From Burkholderia anthina (GTDB taxonomy: Bacteria; Pseudomonadota; Gammaproteobacteria; Burkholderiales; Burkholderiaceae): 64,000 nucleotides of DNA. Positions 15,460 through 24,187 of the stretch are shown one piece after another. The notes under the pieces were generated by a model. The model made no database searches, was not told where the DNA came from, and saw only the letters and a program-made list of their open reading frames with translations. The DNA lies in NCBI RefSeq assembly GCF_902498995.1, contig NZ_CABVLY010000016.1, positions 1 to 64,000 of the forward strand, in the 5' to 3' direction. The position numbers and the translations under genes were made by a program. How positions within the stretch are numbered: position 1 is the stretch's first letter; each line of letters starts with the position of its first letter.

Positions 15460-16545
15460 TCAACGACGGTGATACGACAGCGCTTCGAGATCGCGCCGCG
15501 CCGCCCCGCGCCCGGACAATCCGAAGCCGCGGGCAAGCGCACCGAGCGTGTCGACCGCGGACGCGCCGATCGTCACCCCGATGGCCGCGACGTAACGGAT
15601 GAAGCCAAGCCGTGGCAACTGCTGGTGATCGAGCGCGCGCAGGCTGTAGCCGAGCCGCATCGCCATCACGCAGAACGGGGCGAGCGGGCCGCTGCGACCG
15701 AACCACTGCCACGCACGCGGCAGATATGCATTCACGAGATACGGCGTGAGCCCGACGCTGTCCTCGCCGCGCATCCAGCGCAGCTTCAGCGATTCGCGAC
15801 GCGTGTCCGGCAGCCGATGCTCGGTGTGCGCGCACGGCGCGAACTCGATCGCGATGCCGGCAGCCTGCATCCGCAGCCCCAGCACCTGGCAATGCGCGCG
15901 ATACACGCCGTCGAGCGGCTCGTACCGGAATCGGGCGAACACGTCGTGCCGGAACGCGACGTTGTTCGCGTAGAAGTTGCGCGTCGCGCCATCGCGCAGC
16001 GGGCTCGGGAAGTACATGAAGTCGATCGACGTCAGCGCGACGCCGAGCACGTTCGGCGCGTAGCTGGTGCGCCCCGCCACGGCGACGGGCCGGTCGTCGC
16101 CGTGGCGCGCGAACGGCGCGAGCAGGTGCTCGAGCCAGTCGTCGGCCGGCCGGCAATCGGCATCGCCGAACACGACGACGTCGCAGCGCGCCGCATCGAC
16201 GCGATCGAATCCTTCGTTCTTCGCCTCGTAGTAGCCGGTGCTCGCGTCGATCTCGACGAAGTCGATCGGGCGGCCGGCGAGCGCGGCGATCTGCGCGCAT
16301 GCGTCGGCGGGCAACCCGTCGTGCGTGATGATCCATTGCGCGAGCGAAGCCGGCGGCACCGTCTGGTTCGACAGCGCGGACACGAGGCGCTTCAGGCTCT
16401 CGACGGCCTGCGCGATGCCGGCGCCGCCGCGCAGGTTGTTGGTCTCCAGCACGAGCGCCGCGCGGCTCGCCACGGAACGGGCGGCCGCGCACGTGTCGTG
16501 CATCGGTTGCATATCGTCTGGCATCCGGAATGTCTCCATCGTCAT
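15460..16545 (-). CDS. Family 2-like glycosyltransferase, first gene of the overlapping operon
   Basis: This protein of about 361 aa has a GT-A fold: LVLETNNLRGG near the N-terminus, CDVVVFGDADCRPADDWLEH (DADC as the DxD-type metal site) and an acceptor-side RWMRGEDSVGLTPYL segment. The C-terminal hydrophobic stretch (GFIRYVAAIGVTIGASAV) suggests membrane association. Start choice is uncertain: ATGs at 16545 and 16539 are possible and the frame extends to 16641 without a good ribosome-binding site. It heads the eight-gene minus-strand group, so its upstream region probably holds the operon promoter. Confidence 0.75.
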   Translation of the reverse strand: MTMETFRMPDDMQPMHDTCAAARSVASRAALVLETNNLRGGAGIAQAVESLKRLVSALSNQTVPPASLAQWIITHDGLPADACAQIAALAGRPIDFVEIDASTGYYEAKNEGFDRVDAARCDVVVFGDADCRPADDWLEHLLAPFARHGDDRPVAVAGRTSYAPNVLGVALTSIDFMYFPSPLRDGATRNFYANNVAFRHDVFARFRYEPLDGVYRAHCQVLGLRMQAAGIAIEFAPCAHTEHRLPDTRRESLKLRWMRGEDSVGLTPYLVNAYLPRAWQWFGRSGPLAPFCVMAMRLGYSLRALDHQQLPRLGFIRYVAAIGVTIGASAVDTLGALARGFGLSGRGAARRDLEALSYHRR

Positions 16546-16663
16546 GCGCGGCGGCACGGATGAATCGGGCGTACGGAAATCCGGCGGTGCGCCGGCGCCT
16601 GCTGCCCGCCGCGAGGGTTGTCGCGCGACGCGCGGCCGCAACGGCCGCCCGCCCCGCGTGCGC

Positions 16664-17107
16664 TCATTCGGTCACGGACGGCGTGGAATCTGCGTCGGCG
16701 AAACGCGGCTTCGCGCTCTGCATGTCGCGCGTATTCTTCTGCACGGTCACCGCGCCGAACAGCGCGAGCACGAACGACATCGCGTAGAACCCTTTCTCGC
16801 TCAACTGCAGCGTCGCGTTGATGAGGCCGACGATCAGCAGCGCGATCGCGAGCAGCAGGGCGACCCAGCTCAGCCCGTAATAGATGCTGGTGACGGGAAT
16901 GCCTTCCGCACGATCACGCACGCTCTTTTGCAGCGAAATCGCCGCATAGAGGCCGAACACGAGCACGGTGAAGTAGTAGCCCTTCTCGTTGAGCTGCATG
17001 CCGGCGTTCCACAGGCCGATCAGGAATGCGGCAAAACCGGCGATCAGCGCGGCCCACGATGCCGCGACGAATGCGAACGACGGCTGCTGGATGGTGGTCT
17101 GGTTCAT
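16664..17107 (-). CDS. yiaA: YiaA/YiaB-family inner-membrane protein
   Basis: This 147-aa protein has four hydrophobic helices arranged as two repeats of the YiaA/B domain. Each repeat carries the signature LIGLWNAGMQLNEKGYY or LIVGLINATLQLSEKGFY, with a Q-K-(S/N)-x-R-D turn after it. The family is widespread and of unknown function; some members are linked to stress responses. Spacing of over 100 bp on each side suggests a monocistronic gene. Confidence 0.85.
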   Translation of the reverse strand: MNQTTIQQPSFAFVAASWAALIAGFAAFLIGLWNAGMQLNEKGYYFTVLVFGLYAAISLQKSVRDRAEGIPVTSIYYGLSWVALLLAIALLIVGLINATLQLSEKGFYAMSFVLALFGAVTVQKNTRDMQSAKPRFADADSTPSVTE

Positions 17108-17217
17108 TGCTGTTGCCCTCTCTCTTTTTGTTTCTTGTTCGGAAACGCGCTTCTCTGGCACGCGTTTCGCGCATGGTAGCAGCTTTGTCGCGCCGCACGG
17201 CGGGTGCGTTTGCCGTC

Positions 17218-18162
17218 TTACGCGCCGCGCTGCGCGCGCCGCCAGCGCCCCGGCGTCGTGCCGAGCACCGCGCGAAACGCCTTGCCGAAAGCCGCCTCGG
17301 ACTGATAGCCGACCGCCTGTCCGATCTCCGCCTGTCCGCGCTGCGTATCCTGCAGCAGCGCGCACGCATGCATCATCCGGATCTGCGCGACGAACGCGCC
17401 GACGCTCATCCCGGCCTTCTCGCGGAAATGCCGCGCATAGGTCGCCCGCGACATCGCGGATGCCGCGCCGAGCGATTCGACCGTCCACGGCTGCGCCGGT
17501 GCCTGCAGCACGGCCTGGACCGACGGGCCGAGCCGCGCGTCGGCGGCGAGCGCGAGCCAGCCGGCCGGCACGCTTGCGTCGCGCCCGTATGCGCGCAGCG
17601 CATAGGCGAGCAGCGCCTGCCCGAGCGCATTCACGATCGCGCGTGCGCCCGGCTGCGCATTCGATGCCTCGGCACGCAGCACGCTCGTCAGCAGTTGCAG
17701 CGGCGCAAGCCCCGATGCTTCGCGCAGCCCGACGTGCAGCACGCGTGGCAGCGTGCGCATCAGCAATTCGCCGGCGCCGCGCGCATAGACGAAGCGTCCG
17801 CACAGCAGGTCCACGCTCGCACCGCCCGGTTCGGCGGGATCGAGATTCGACGTGACCGGCAGCACCGCGCCGCCCGCCGCGACCGGTTCGCGCAGCGGCG
17901 CCGACTTCGCCCGGCCGCCCCCGACATCGGACAGGTCGTGCGCGTCGCCCGCCGGCAGCAGCACGAAGTCGCCGTCGGCCAGCCGCAGCGTGCGCCCGTC
18001 GGCGGTACGCATCAGGCATGTTCCCGCCAGCAACAGATGGAACGCCGCTTCACCCGGCGGCAACGGATCGTGCGGCATCGCGAAGGAGCCGTCGAGCAGG
18101 CAGCGCACGTCCAACTCGACATGGCTACGGCCCAGCGACAACAGTTGACTCAATGCATCCAT
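17218..18162 (-). CDS. AraC-family transcriptional regulator with cupin sensor domain
   Basis: This 314-aa protein has an N-terminal AraC-binding cupin region (about 10-190, with FHLLLAGTCLMRTADGRTLRLADGD) and a C-terminal double helix-turn-helix (about 205-310) ending in the AraC signature QAEIGQAVGYQSEAAFGKAFR. It is divergent from the AhpD-like gene at 18290, with 127 bp between starts. Members of this subgroup commonly regulate an adjacent divergent oxidoreductase or AhpD-like gene, so that is the likely target. Confidence 0.9.
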   Translation of the reverse strand: MDALSQLLSLGRSHVELDVRCLLDGSFAMPHDPLPPGEAAFHLLLAGTCLMRTADGRTLRLADGDFVLLPAGDAHDLSDVGGGRAKSAPLREPVAAGGAVLPVTSNLDPAEPGGASVDLLCGRFVYARGAGELLMRTLPRVLHVGLREASGLAPLQLLTSVLRAEASNAQPGARAIVNALGQALLAYALRAYGRDASVPAGWLALAADARLGPSVQAVLQAPAQPWTVESLGAASAMSRATYARHFREKAGMSVGAFVAQIRMMHACALLQDTQRGQAEIGQAVGYQSEAAFGKAFRAVLGTTPGRWRRAQRGA

Positions 18163-18289
18163 GAGACGATTGCGCTAAAAATTGACACTCTAACGTATCG
18201 AAACCCTCAGCGCGAGCGATCAGAATAGCCCTGCATCGCCCGAGATCGCGGCATCCGCCGCCCCGCTCCACCATTTCTAAGGACACATC

Positions 18290-18619
18290 ATGCTGAACTG
18301 GAACGAATACCGGAAGGAACTCTCGACGCGCGTCGGCGAAATCGCCAAGCTGTCGCCCGATACGCTGGCCGGCTACAAGGCGCTGTCCGGCGCCGGCGCC
18401 AAGACGGGCCATCTGGATGCGAAGACGCGCGAGCTGATCGCGCTCGCGGTGGCCGTCACAACGCGCTGCGACGGCTGTATCGCGATACATACGGCCGACG
18501 CCGTGAAGCATGGCGCGACCAAGGAGGAAGTGGCGGAGGCGCTCAGCGTCGCGATCGCGATGAATGCGGGCGCGGCGCTCGTGTATTCCGCGCGCGTGAT
18601 GGACGCGCTCGGCGACTGA
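18290..18619 (+). CDS. Carboxymuconolactone decarboxylase / AhpD-like protein
   Basis: This 109-aa protein has the AhpD core motif CDGCIAIH (Cys60, Cys63, His67), followed by GATKEEVAEALSVAIAMNAGAALVYS, the conserved second helix pair. The CxxC pair suggests a peroxidase-reductase or thiol-redox role rather than decarboxylation. The ribosome-binding region is AAGGACA. It is divergent from the AraC regulator. Confidence 0.9.
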   Translation: MLNWNEYRKELSTRVGEIAKLSPDTLAGYKALSGAGAKTGHLDAKTRELIALAVAVTTRCDGCIAIHTADAVKHGATKEEVAEALSVAIAMNAGAALVYSARVMDALGD

Positions 18620-18767
18620 CGATCGCAGCCGGGCACAACCCGGCGCAACGCACCGCATGACGATCGCGGCGGCCTCGGCCGATCGGCCGGGGCCGCCGCG
18701 AATCGCCTTCGGGTGTGCCGCGAAGTCGGCTACCATGCGCGAACGATTCATCGCGAAGGAGCATGCC

Positions 18768-19601
18768 ATGTGCCGCTGGCTCGCTTACACGGGTAATCCG
18801 ATCCATCTCGAAACCGTGCTGTTTCGCGCGAAGCACTCGCTGATCGACCAGAGCCTGCATTCGGAGCTGGGCGCCACGACGACCAACGGCGACGGCTTCG
18901 GCATCGGCTGGTACGGCCATCCCGATGAACTTCCGTTTCGCTACCGCTCCGTGCATCCCGCGTGGAACGACCGCAACCTGCGCGAGGCCGCACGCGCGAT
19001 CCGCTCGCGAATGTTCATCGCGCACATCCGCGCGGCAACCGACACGCCCGTGCAGGAAACCAACTGCCACCCGTTCCGCCACGGCCGCTGGCTGTTCGCG
19101 CACAACGGGCTGATCCGCGATTTCCACAAGCTGCGCCGCGACCTGACGATGAAGGTCGACCCCGCGCTGTTCCCCACGCTCGAAGGCTCGACCGACTCCG
19201 AGCTGATGTTCCGTCTCGCGTTGACGTATGGCCTCGAACAAATGCCGCTGCCGGCGCTCGAGCGGATGGCCGGCGTGGTCGAGGAAACCGCCGCGCGGTA
19301 TCGCGTCGCCGAGCCGCTCAACATGACGATCTGCGCAACCGACGGCGACCGGATCATCGCCGTGCGCTATTCGAGCGAGCGGCAATCGCGCTCGCTGTTC
19401 CACAGCACGTCGTTCAAGCATCTGCACGAACTCTATCCGCACAATCCGCGTATTGCCGAAGCCGGCGACGACGCGTTCATGGTCGTGTCGGAGCCGCTCG
19501 TCGACCTGCGCGGCGCGTGGGAGGAAGTGCCGGAAAGCATGGCGATCGTCGCGCATGGCGTCGACGTCCAGCAGCGGCCGTTCAATCCGCGGCACAAATA
19601 G
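18768..19601 (+). CDS. Class II glutamine amidotransferase (YafJ-like)
   Basis: This 277-aa protein begins MCRWLAYTG, so Cys2 becomes the N-terminal nucleophile of an Ntn-type glutaminase. Other glutaminase residues are visible in DGFGIGWYG, FIAHIRAATDTPVQETNCHPF and WLFAHNGLI. There is no second catalytic domain. The start follows a GAAGGAGC ribosome-binding site; the frame extends upstream to 18657 without support. The family includes YafJ and EgtC; no ergothioneine genes are nearby, so the substrate is unassigned. Confidence 0.88.
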   Translation: MCRWLAYTGNPIHLETVLFRAKHSLIDQSLHSELGATTTNGDGFGIGWYGHPDELPFRYRSVHPAWNDRNLREAARAIRSRMFIAHIRAATDTPVQETNCHPFRHGRWLFAHNGLIRDFHKLRRDLTMKVDPALFPTLEGSTDSELMFRLALTYGLEQMPLPALERMAGVVEETAARYRVAEPLNMTICATDGDRIIAVRYSSERQSRSLFHSTSFKHLHELYPHNPRIAEAGDDAFMVVSEPLVDLRGAWEEVPESMAIVAHGVDVQQRPFNPRHK

Positions 19602-20179
19602 GCTGCAAGGCGCTCAAGACGCCGGCCACACCGTGCGACACGAGTCCGGCGCGAACCGGAATCGGCGAAAAGCCGGCAAGCGAAGCCGCGGTGAGCGCAT
19701 CGCAAAACCCCATACCGGTAAAAAAACACGGTCGTCTTAAATCGCGACATAAACCAGACGACTCTCGTTATGCGCGAATCGAGCATGCTATAGTTACCGC
19801 CGCCTTTTAGTATCGCAACAACTCCCACTGTAATCGGCACCGAGTCCCGCCGCAGTTCGTCGCTGCAATCCGCGCAATGTCCGCGTGCGATCGCACGTCC
19901 GGCGAGTCTTGGAAAATTCAATGGAAAGTAGCGATACGACAGGCACGACGGCGGCATGCGGGGCGCCGGAGCATAGAGAATCTGGTCTTGCAACGCGAAT
20001 TGCCGGGCGACATGCGCGCTACATGCGGATGCCCTAGAATACGCGGCGATCAGGCTGGTCCATCCACTCCGGGCGGGTCCGCGCAGTTTCTTGATATTGT
20101 TCGTCCCGCGTCAACCGAGGGCGATGTCCACAACGAGAGCACGGCAGTATTGCCTGCCGTTAACATAAAAAGAGGCTAC
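19602..20179. other. Intergenic region upstream of the rhamnose operon
   Basis: This stretch of 578 bp should contain the promoter for rfbBACD. A TATAGT at 19789-19794 resembles a -10 box but has no matching -35. Short frames here have no ribosome-binding site or recognisable product. The sequence is somewhat more AT-rich just before rfbB. No ops/JUMPstart element was found. Confidence 0.45.
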
Positions 20180-21241
20180 ATGATATTGGTTACTGGTGGC
20201 GCCGGTTTTATCGGTGCCAACTTTGTGTTGGATTGGCTGCGTCAATCGGACGAATCGGTTCTTAACGTCGACAAACTGACCTACGCGGGCAATCTGGGAA
20301 CGTTAAAATCGCTGCAGGGAAATCCGAAGCACGTGTTCGCGCAGGCGGATATTTGCGATCGCGCCGCACTCGACGCGCTGTTCGCCGAGCACAAGCCGCG
20401 CGCGGTGCTGCATTTCGCCGCAGAAAGCCACGTCGATCGCTCGATTCACGGCCCGGCCGATTTCGTTCAGACCAATGTCGTCGGCACCTTTACGCTGCTC
20501 GAAGCGGCGCGTCAGTACTGGAATACGCTGCCTGAAGCCGAAAAGGCCGCATTCCGATTCCTGCACGTGTCCACCGACGAAGTGTTCGGTTCGCTGTCGC
20601 CCACCGACCCGCAATTCTCCGAAACGACGCCGTACGCGCCCAACAGCCCCTATTCGGCTACCAAGGCAGGTTCGGACCATCTCGTGCGCGCCTACCAGCA
20701 TACGTACGGCATGCCGACGCTGACCACGAACTGCTCGAACAACTACGGCCCGTACCAGTTCCCCGAGAAGCTGATCCCGCTGATGATCGCGAACGCGCTC
20801 GCCGGCAAGTCGCTGCCGGTCTATGGCGACGGCCAGAACGTGCGCGACTGGCTGTACGTCGGCGACCATTGCTCGGCGATCCGCGAAGTCCTCGCCCGCG
20901 GCCGGACCGGCGAAACGTACAACGTCGGCGGCTGGAACGAGAAAACGAATCTGGAAGTCGTGCACACGCTGTGCGACCTGCTCGACCAGGCGCGCCCGAA
21001 GGCAGCCGGTTCGTATCGCGACCAGATCACCTATGTGACGGATCGCCCCGGCCATGATCGCCGCTACGCGATCGATGCGCGCAAGCTCGAGCGCGAGCTC
21101 GGCTGGAAGCCCGCCGAAACGTTCGAAACCGGCCTCGCGAAGACGGTGCGCTGGTACCTGGACAACCAGGAATGGGCCGACGAAGTCGCTTCGGGCGACT
21201 ATCGGAAATGGGTCGCAACGAACTACGCGCATCGCGCGTAA
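20180..21241 (+). CDS. rfbB: dTDP-glucose 4,6-dehydratase
   Basis: This 353-aa extended SDR performs the second step of dTDP-L-rhamnose synthesis. Visible are the NAD motif GGAGFIG (residues 6-12), the STDEVFG dehydratase signature, and YSATK (Tyr158, Lys162). An in-frame extension upstream to 19877 is not needed; the true N-terminus [12 protein letters not shown] begins at 20180. It is followed by rfbA, rfbC and rfbD in tight order, a complete rhamnose operon at the left edge of the capsule region. Confidence 0.97.
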   Translation: MILVTGGAGFIGANFVLDWLRQSDESVLNVDKLTYAGNLGTLKSLQGNPKHVFAQADICDRAALDALFAEHKPRAVLHFAAESHVDRSIHGPADFVQTNVVGTFTLLEAARQYWNTLPEAEKAAFRFLHVSTDEVFGSLSPTDPQFSETTPYAPNSPYSATKAGSDHLVRAYQHTYGMPTLTTNCSNNYGPYQFPEKLIPLMIANALAGKSLPVYGDGQNVRDWLYVGDHCSAIREVLARGRTGETYNVGGWNEKTNLEVVHTLCDLLDQARPKAAGSYRDQITYVTDRPGHDRRYAIDARKLERELGWKPAETFETGLAKTVRWYLDNQEWADEVASGDYRKWVATNYAHRA

Positions 21242-21252
21242 GGGCAACGGAC

Positions 21253-22146
21253 ATGGCACGCAAGGGCATTATTCTGGCCGGCGGATCCGGCACCCGGCTG
21301 TATCCGATCACGCATGCAGTGTCGAAGCAGCTGCTGCCGGTGTACGACAAGCCGATGATCTACTACCCGCTGTCGACGCTGATGGTCGCGGGCATTCGCG
21401 ACGTACTGATCATCTCGACGCCGCAGGACACGCCGCGCTTCGAATCGATGCTCGGCGACGGCAGCCAGTGGGGGATGAACATCCAGTACGCGGTGCAACC
21501 GTCGCCTGACGGTCTCGCGCAGGCATTCGTGATCGGCAAGGATTTCGTCGGCAACGATCCGTCGGCGCTGATCCTCGGCGACAACATCTTCTACGGGCAC
21601 GATCTCGCGAAGCAGCTCGAGCGCGCGGACGCACAGGACGCGGGCGCGACGGTGTTCGCGTATCACGTGCACGATCCGGAGCGTTACGGCGTCGTCGAGT
21701 TCGACGACGAATTCCGCGCGCTGTCGATCGAAGAGAAGCCGGCAAAACCGCGTTCGCACTACGCCGTCACCGGTCTCTACTTCTACGACAACCGCGTGTG
21801 CGACATCGCGGCCGACATCAAGCCGTCGCCGCGCGGCGAGTTCGAAATCACCGACGTCAATTCGCGCTATCTTGCAGACGGCGCGCTGAACGTCGAGATC
21901 ATGGGGCGCGGCTATGCGTGGCTCGACACCGGCACGCACGATTCGCTGATCGAGGCGGCGAGCTTCATCGCAACGCTGCAGAAGCGGCAAGGCCTGGTCG
22001 TCGCCTGCCCCGAAGAAATCGCGTACCGCCGTCACTGGATCGATGCCGAGCAAGTGCAGAAGCTCGCGCAACCGCTGTCGAAGAACGGCTACGGTAAATA
22101 TCTGCTGAACATTCTTACGGATCAGGTCGCATGGCCATCACGGTAA
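21253..22146 (+). CDS. rfbA: Glucose-1-phosphate thymidylyltransferase
   Basis: This 297-aa nucleotidyltransferase makes dTDP-glucose from glucose-1-phosphate. The signature [11 protein letters not shown] (10-20) binds the nucleotide, [20 protein letters not shown] follows as in RmlA, and [10 protein letters not shown] holds the metal-binding Asp. It starts 11 bp after rfbB and its 3' end overlaps rfbC by 16 bp. Confidence 0.97.
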   Translation: MARKGIILAGGSGTRLYPITHAVSKQLLPVYDKPMIYYPLSTLMVAGIRDVLIISTPQDTPRFESMLGDGSQWGMNIQYAVQPSPDGLAQAFVIGKDFVGNDPSALILGDNIFYGHDLAKQLERADAQDAGATVFAYHVHDPERYGVVEFDDEFRALSIEEKPAKPRSHYAVTGLYFYDNRVCDIAADIKPSPRGEFEITDVNSRYLADGALNVEIMGRGYAWLDTGTHDSLIEAASFIATLQKRQGLVVACPEEIAYRRHWIDAEQVQKLAQPLSKNGYGKYLLNILTDQVAWPSR

Positions 22147-22682
22147 CTGCTACGGCACTCCCCGAAGTCAAGATCGTCGAACCGAAGGTGTTTGGCGACG
22201 CGCGCGGCTACTTCTACGAGAGCTTCAACGGCCGCGAATTCGCGGAACTCGTCGAGACCGGCGTCGAATTCGTGCAGGACAACCATTCGCGCTCGTCGAA
22301 GGGCGTGCTGCGCGGGCTGCACTACCAGATCGAACACGCGCAGGGCAAGCTCGTGCGCGTGGTCGAGGGCGAAGTGTTCGACGTCGCGGTCGACATCCGG
22401 CGCAGTTCGCCGAATTTCGGCAAGTGGGTCGGCGTGACGCTGTCGGCCGACAACCATCGTCAGCTGTGGGTGCCGCCCGGCTTCGCGCACGGCTTCGTGG
22501 TGTTGTCCGAGTCCGCGCAATTCCTGTACAAGACGACCGACTACTGGTTCCCGGAATACGAGCGCAGCCTGCTGTGGAACGATCCGGAGATCGGCATTCA
22601 ATGGCCGTTCGACGGCGAGCCGGTGCTGGCGGCGAAGGATGCGGCGGGCAAGCGACTCGTCGAAGCCGAGTGCTACGAATGA
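22131..22682 (+). CDS. rfbC: dTDP-4-dehydrorhamnose 3,5-epimerase
   Basis: This 183-aa cupin epimerase is of normal length. The catalytic His64 lies in the sequence [12 protein letters not shown], and the later region [14 protein letters not shown] is family-typical. It converts dTDP-4-keto-6-deoxyglucose to the L-lyxo isomer. It overlaps rfbA (16 bp) and rfbD (ATGA, 4 bp). Confidence 0.97.
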   Translation: MAITVTATALPEVKIVEPKVFGDARGYFYESFNGREFAELVETGVEFVQDNHSRSSKGVLRGLHYQIEHAQGKLVRVVEGEVFDVAVDIRRSSPNFGKWVGVTLSADNHRQLWVPPGFAHGFVVLSESAQFLYKTTDYWFPEYERSLLWNDPEIGIQWPFDGEPVLAAKDAAGKRLVEAECYE

Positions 22683-23593
22683 GCGGCGCCATGCAATCCC
22701 CCGCACAGCGGACCATCCTGCTCACCGGCATCAACGGGCAGGTCGGGTTCGAGCTCGCGCGCAGCCTGCAGGGTCTCGGCAAGGTCGTCGCACTGGATCG
22801 CAGCCGGCTCGACCTGTCGAACCTCGACCAGGTGCGCGACGTCGTGCGCGAGGTCAAGCCGGATCTGATCGTCAACCCGGCCGCCTATACGGCCGTGGAC
22901 CAGGCGCAGACCGAGGTCGCAATGGCGACGCGCCTGAATGCGGAAGCGCCCGCGGTACTCGCCGAAGAAGCCACGCGCATCGGCGCGGCGCTGATTCATT
23001 TCTCGACGGACTACGTATTTGCGGGCACGAAGGATGGCCCGTACGTCGAGGACGATCCCGTCGATCCGCAAAACGTCTACGGCGAAACCAAGCTCGCCGG
23101 CGAACAGGCGATCGCGGCATCGGGATGCGCGCACCTGATCTTCCGCACGAGCTGGGTGTACGGCACGCGCGGCAAGAACTTCCTGCTGACCATGCTGCGC
23201 CTGGGCGCCGAGCGCGACGAGCTGAAGATCGTCGCCGACCAGATCGGCGCGCCCACGTGGTCCAAGACGATCGCCGCGCTGAGCGCGAACGTCGCCGCGC
23301 AGGCCATCGGTGCGGGCACGGCCGGCCGGGACGATTGGTGGCGCACGCATTCCGGCGTCTATCACCTGTGCGCGGGCGGCTCGACGTCGTGGCACGGATT
23401 CGCGGAAGCGATCTTCCGTCTGTCGAATCTCCCGAAGAAGCCGTCGGTGGCGCCTATTCCCGCCAGCGCTTATCCGACGCCCGCGGCACGCCCGGCCAAT
23501 TCCCGCATGTCGAATGCGAAACTGGCCGAGCACTTCGGCCTCGGCGCACCGGATTGGGAAACCGCGCTCGAACTCTGCATGAAAGAGATTTAA
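22679..23593 (+). CDS. rfbD: dTDP-4-dehydrorhamnose reductase
   Basis: This 304-aa reductase completes dTDP-L-rhamnose. It has TGINGQVG (nucleotide binding, about 16-23), FSTDYVFAG, and YGETKLAGE (Tyr-x-x-x-Lys). The ATG at 22679 overlaps the rfbC stop; an in-frame ATG at 22691 is a possible alternative. It is the last gene of the rhamnose operon; about 600 bp follow before the polyketide synthase. Confidence 0.96.
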   Translation: MSGAMQSPAQRTILLTGINGQVGFELARSLQGLGKVVALDRSRLDLSNLDQVRDVVREVKPDLIVNPAAYTAVDQAQTEVAMATRLNAEAPAVLAEEATRIGAALIHFSTDYVFAGTKDGPYVEDDPVDPQNVYGETKLAGEQAIAASGCAHLIFRTSWVYGTRGKNFLLTMLRLGAERDELKIVADQIGAPTWSKTIAALSANVAAQAIGAGTAGRDDWWRTHSGVYHLCAGGSTSWHGFAEAIFRLSNLPKKPSVAPIPASAYPTPAARPANSRMSNAKLAEHFGLGAPDWETALELCMKEI

Positions 23594-24187
23594 AGCGCGC
23601 CGCCAGCCGCTTTTCGCTGAATCGCGGCTGGTGGATTATTTCGCATTATTACGGAATTCATATTCTGGTCATTCCGGTTGCAGTGTTATCCGCGCTGCGA
23701 ATATCCGCACACGGCATTCCGATTCAAATGTGCGTCGCGCCGCAAAATTCGGCGCCGGCACGCCGGGGCGTCATCGCGCCGCCAACCGGCAAAAAATACC
23801 CATTGTGGCGTCGCGACCACCCCTCTTGCAGCAAAATATTCCTCATTCCATCCGGTTGCGTATCAAACAGGCGTTCGACGAGCACCATTTGCATCACTGG
23901 CCGGAAGCAATAACGAGATATTGATTAGGACTGTTTACATCCTCGCGCCGATCCGCCCCTTCAACCGGGCAGCGTTGCCATACCGCATCAGACCGGTCCG
24001 CAAATTTCGAGACGTTCTAGGGTGAAACATAATTTTCGAGATAAAATCGCGGGTCGCGTCCATGTCCAAAGCTGGCGGGCATGGTCAGTCTCCTCTCCCA
24101 TCTGCCGTACAACCCCCGGGCCGCTTTGCTTTTCGCATGCAATAACAGGGAAATCACGCAGTCAGCCAGTAAGAAAGATACAAGCAC
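23594..24187. other. Intergenic region before the polyketide synthase
   Basis: This 594-bp stretch lies between rfbD and the PKS gene. It is visibly less GC-rich than either neighbour. Short frames lack ribosome-binding sites and homology-like motifs. A promoter for the PKS operon is expected here, but I see no convincing -35/-10 pair (a TAAAAT occurs at about 24042). Confidence 0.45.

Noticed and set aside
23594..24187. JUMPstart/ops element ahead of the capsule genes
   Set aside because: No GGCGGTAGCGT-like sequence found by eye here or at 19602-20179.
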